From the NCBI RefSeq assembly GCF_000772535.1, contig NZ_JSUM01000012.1, forward strand, positions 1-64,000: 64,000 nt of DNA, given 5' to 3'. Below, piece by piece: positions 62,993 to 64,000 of the stretch; the first letter of the stretch is position 1, and every line of letters begins with the position of its first letter. The notes below the pieces were generated by a model. It ran no database searches, was not told the DNA's origin, and saw nothing but the letters and a program-made list of their open reading frames with translations. Origin of the DNA: Chelonobacter oris (GTDB lineage Bacteria > Pseudomonadota > Gammaproteobacteria > Enterobacterales > Pasteurellaceae). Position numbers and translations under genes: made by a program.

Positions 62993-63039
62993 TTTTGCGA
63001 TATAATCGCTGTCATGATATCCAACTCTTTTCGGACGAG

Positions 63040-64000
63040 ATGCAACAGCGAAAGATTATTCATATCGATATGGATTGTTTTTATGCCGCCGTGGAAATGC
63101 GGGAAAATCCGACCCTGTGCGGCAAGCCGGTGGCTGTCGGCGGTGCGGCCGCCCGACGGGGAGTATTGTCGACCTGCAATTATGAAGCGCGTAAATTCGG
63201 CTTGCACAGCGCCATGCCGACCGCACTTGCGCTAAAAAAATGCCCGAATCTGATTCTGTTGCCGGGTAATATGGTGTTATATAAACAGGTTTCAGAGCAA
63301 ATACAGCGGATTTTCCGACGTTATACCGATTTAATCGAACCGTTATCGTTGGACGAGGCCTATTTAGACGTCTCGGATTGCCGTCTGTGCAACGGTTCGG
63401 CTACTTGGATTGCGGCGGAAATCCGCCAAAGCATTTTTGACGAATTACAGTTGACTGCATCGGCAGGCATTGCGCCGCTGAAATTTCTGGCCAAAATTGC
63501 CTCGGAGGTCAATAAACCGAACGGTCAATTTGTCTTAACGCCGGATCGAGTTGATGATTTTGTCTTGCAATTGCCGTTAAAAAAGATTCCGGGCATCGGG
63601 CCGGTCACTGCGCAAAAACTGCGTACCATGGGGTTACATAATTGTGCCGATGTCCGCCGACTGGAGCAGCATGTACTACTGGATTTGTTCGGTAAATTGG
63701 GGCAGCGGATTTGGCAATTCAGCCATGCCATTGATGAAAGAGCGGTACAGCCGGAGCGTGAACGCAAATCGGTAGGGGTCGAAATCACCTTGTCGCAAGA
63801 TATTCGGCAGCCGCAGCAGGCGGAAGAGATTCTGGCGAGCCTTTATCAAAAATTAGTGCAGCGTCTGCAACGGGCACAGCCGGATACGCCATTACAGGCT
63901 TATCGTAAAATCGGCGTTAAATTGAAATTCAGCGATTTTCAAACCACCACACTGGAAAGCCGCGCCGAGGTGTTCAGCAAGCAGGCTTTTTACAAGTTGT
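63040..64000 (+). CDS. dinB: DNA polymerase IV, 3'-partial
   Basis: The frame opens at ATG 63040 and runs off the right edge (320 codons seen of about 350). Y-family signatures are present: IIHIDMDCFYAAVEMRENP with two catalytic aspartates region, LSTCNYEARKFGLHSAMPTA and SLDEAYLDVS with the other acidic residues. Helix-hairpin-helix KKIPGIGPVTAQKL follows. It performs error-prone translesion synthesis. The LexA box upstream shows SOS control. Confidence 0.94.
   Translation, partial: MQQRKIIHIDMDCFYAAVEMRENPTLCGKPVAVGGAAARRGVLSTCNYEARKFGLHSAMPTALALKKCPNLILLPGNMVLYKQVSEQIQRIFRRYTDLIEPLSLDEAYLDVSDCRLCNGSATWIAAEIRQSIFDELQLTASAGIAPLKFLAKIASEVNKPNGQFVLTPDRVDDFVLQLPLKKIPGIGPVTAQKLRTMGLHNCADVRRLEQHVLLDLFGKLGQRIWQFSHAIDERAVQPERERKSVGVEITLSQDIRQPQQAEEILASLYQKLVQRLQRAQPDTPLQAYRKIGVKLKFSDFQTTTLESRAEVFSKQAFYKL

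Overview
The window is chromosomal DNA of a Pasteurellaceae bacterium. The main evidence is the dense scatter, on both strands, of the 9-base DNA uptake signal AAGTGCGGT / ACCGCACTT, the Haemophilus-influenzae-type USS. It occurs inside genes, between genes and as inverted pairs that act as terminators. Gene content agrees: the rlmN-pilF-rodZ-ispG-hisS-yfgM string, sspAB, the yciCBAI block, an IgA-protease-like autotransporter and two-partner-secretion genes. I cannot name the species. No tRNA, rRNA, CRISPR array, insertion sequence or prophage was seen.

Layout. 1-3400 is an AT-rich accessory island. It holds two paralogous C-terminal toxin modules of the CdiA/FhaB type (VENN pre-toxin plus an unrecognised effector tail), each overlapped by a small membrane-anchored presumed immunity gene, an Imm8-like immunity gene between short direct repeats, and a decayed third module. 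3393-9744 is a complete two-partner secretion pair (transporter and 1553-residue exoprotein). 9827-17476 (minus strand) is carbon metabolism: L-lactate permease and lutABC, lactaldehyde dehydrogenase and an exported epimerase-like protein, with CRP-like sites. 17777-21432 carries serS and an RTX-type lipase without a visible secretion system. 21700-28012 is a redox/decarboxylase cluster (two aldo/keto reductases, a CMD-cupin protein, an amidohydrolase, an SDR, DUF2255) in which a DJ-1/PfpI gene and a second CMD gene are truncated. 28172-31951 is an S6-family serine protease autotransporter.

The rest is mostly housekeeping: epmC, htpX, rlmN to dapD, an 11-mer-repeat lipoprotein, sspAB, cueR/copA with a textbook CueR promoter, yciCBAI, prmB, smrB, an antiporter-family transporter, rnt, gloA, the ydbH-ynbE envelope lipid-transport pair, csdA-sufE with an SDR, an exported nuclease, lrgAB, an exported GH3 glycosidase, and the 5' part of dinB behind a perfect LexA box.

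The most original material is the left-hand toxin/immunity array. The toxin tails share a CYxxVC motif, and the proposed immunity proteins are single-pass membrane proteins with two conserved cysteines. The first toxin copy is broken by one extra G in a 5-G run. The redox cluster and the LEA-like lipoprotein are the next most interesting items.
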